From an uncultured Bacteroidales bacterium (GTDB taxonomy: Bacteria; Bacteroidota; Bacteroidia; Bacteroidales; Paludibacteraceae), in the NCBI GenBank assembly GCA_903929065.1, contig CAIYTJ010000124.1, forward strand, positions 1-6,411: a stretch of 6,411 nucleotides of DNA, given 5' to 3'. The position numbers and the translations under genes are program-made. Of the stretch, positions 5,961 through 6,411 are shown piece after piece; position 1 is the first letter of the stretch; each line of letters begins with the position of its first letter. Below the pieces are notes generated by a model. It was not told where the DNA came from. It saw nothing but the letters and a program-made list of their open reading frames with translations, and searched no databases.

Positions 5961-6411
5961 ATGCGTGTTACTTTAAAAAATTTCATTATTCCGAGCATTC
6001 CTTTAGCCGTCTTTTTGGTCGGTTCGTGTTCGGTTTTGTGGATGTCGTCCTATTTTGGAGCGCATTTTATGTCATCCTCAAATCAGGTCTCGGCAGGAGT
6101 AATTAGTTTTCGTTCGTTGTTTCTGCCTGATATATTGCTGGAAAATATCATTTGTCTGGCTTTGACATTACTTAATGCATTTCTGATAGCCCAAATCAAT
6201 AACCGATTTACGGTTATCCGCACCAGGACTTTCTTACCGATATTGATCTTTTTAATATTGATGGCAACCTGGAACCAGACTCATATTGCGGTCAGTTCAC
6301 ATTTGGCAGTAACTTTGTTTATCTTTGCGATATTCTACTTTTTTAGCATGTCACGCGATAGAAAAGCTTCCGAACAGGCATTTATGGGAACTTTTCTGAT
6401 TAGTATCAGCA
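5961..6411 (+). CDS. Polytopic inner-membrane protein of unknown function, 3'-truncated
   Basis: The frame is open from ATG 5961 to the window end (150 codons, no stop), so only the N-terminal part is seen. It is very hydrophobic: likely membrane segments at about residues 11-33, 58-79, 91-104 and 111-130, with another beginning near 140. Polar loops contain NNRFTVIRTRTFLP (80-93) and SRDRKASEQ (131-139). Basic residues in both loops would put them on the cytoplasmic side if the positive-inside rule applies, which does not fit every segment being a full crossing; one may be re-entrant. The R-T-F-L-P box between membrane segments recalls uncharacterised Bacteroidales membrane proteins (possibly DUF6427-like), but I cannot confirm this. 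ATG 5961 is the only ATG in this frame after the TAA at 5874-5876. It sits directly after the heptad repeat, with no Shine-Dalgarno. Confidence 0.82.
   Translation, partial: MRVTLKNFIIPSIPLAVFLVGSCSVLWMSSYFGAHFMSSSNQVSAGVISFRSLFLPDILLENIICLALTLLNAFLIAQINNRFTVIRTRTFLPILIFLILMATWNQTHIAVSSHLAVTLFIFAIFYFFSMSRDRKASEQAFMGTFLISIS

Noticed and set aside
6021..6029. V-G-S-C at residues 20-23 of the last protein, a lipobox-like site.
   Set aside because: Cys23 lies inside a continuing hydrophobic segment and several more membrane spans follow, so a polytopic membrane protein fits better than a lipoprotein.

Overview
The window looks like chromosomal DNA of a Bacteroidota bacterium, probably Bacteroidales, although the order is only an inference. 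Four things point that way: an 817-residue TonB-receptor-like outer-membrane barrel with a CarboxypepD_reg-like N-terminal domain, signal peptides whose predicted cleavage leaves an N-terminal Gln, starts without a Shine-Dalgarno sequence, and one clean TAnnTTTG-type -7 promoter element. All recognisable genes lie on the + strand.

Layout. (1) Bases 2-340 are the 3' part of a very AT-rich gene for a thioredoxin-fold (TlpA/ResA-like) oxidoreductase with a WCSPC active site; its start lies outside the window. (2) Bases 341-562 are an AT-rich gap with no supported feature. (3) Bases 563-904 encode a small, strongly basic, exported protein of unknown function. (4) Bases 905-1186 hold a pair of GC-rich repeats in inverted orientation, each with its own hairpin, resembling a REP doublet (REPIN-like element). 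(5) Bases 1187-3640 encode the outer-membrane beta-barrel protein, closed by a 35-bp near-perfect palindrome that reads as a terminator. (6) A promoter at about 3730 drives an M3-family peptidyl-dipeptidase (Dcp) with a lipoprotein signal, bases 3776-5869, followed by a second hairpin terminator. (7) Five in-phase heptanucleotide repeats end exactly at the ATG of the last gene, a polytopic membrane protein cut off by the window end (5961-6411).

The genes do not look like one operon: spacing is wide, and terminators follow both the barrel gene and dcp. Several act at or beyond the inner membrane (disulfide chemistry, outer-membrane transport or binding, dipeptide release from peptides), but no shared pathway is shown. 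I see no clearly new multi-gene system. The most unusual items are the inverted GC-rich repeat pair and the heptad repeat against the last start codon.
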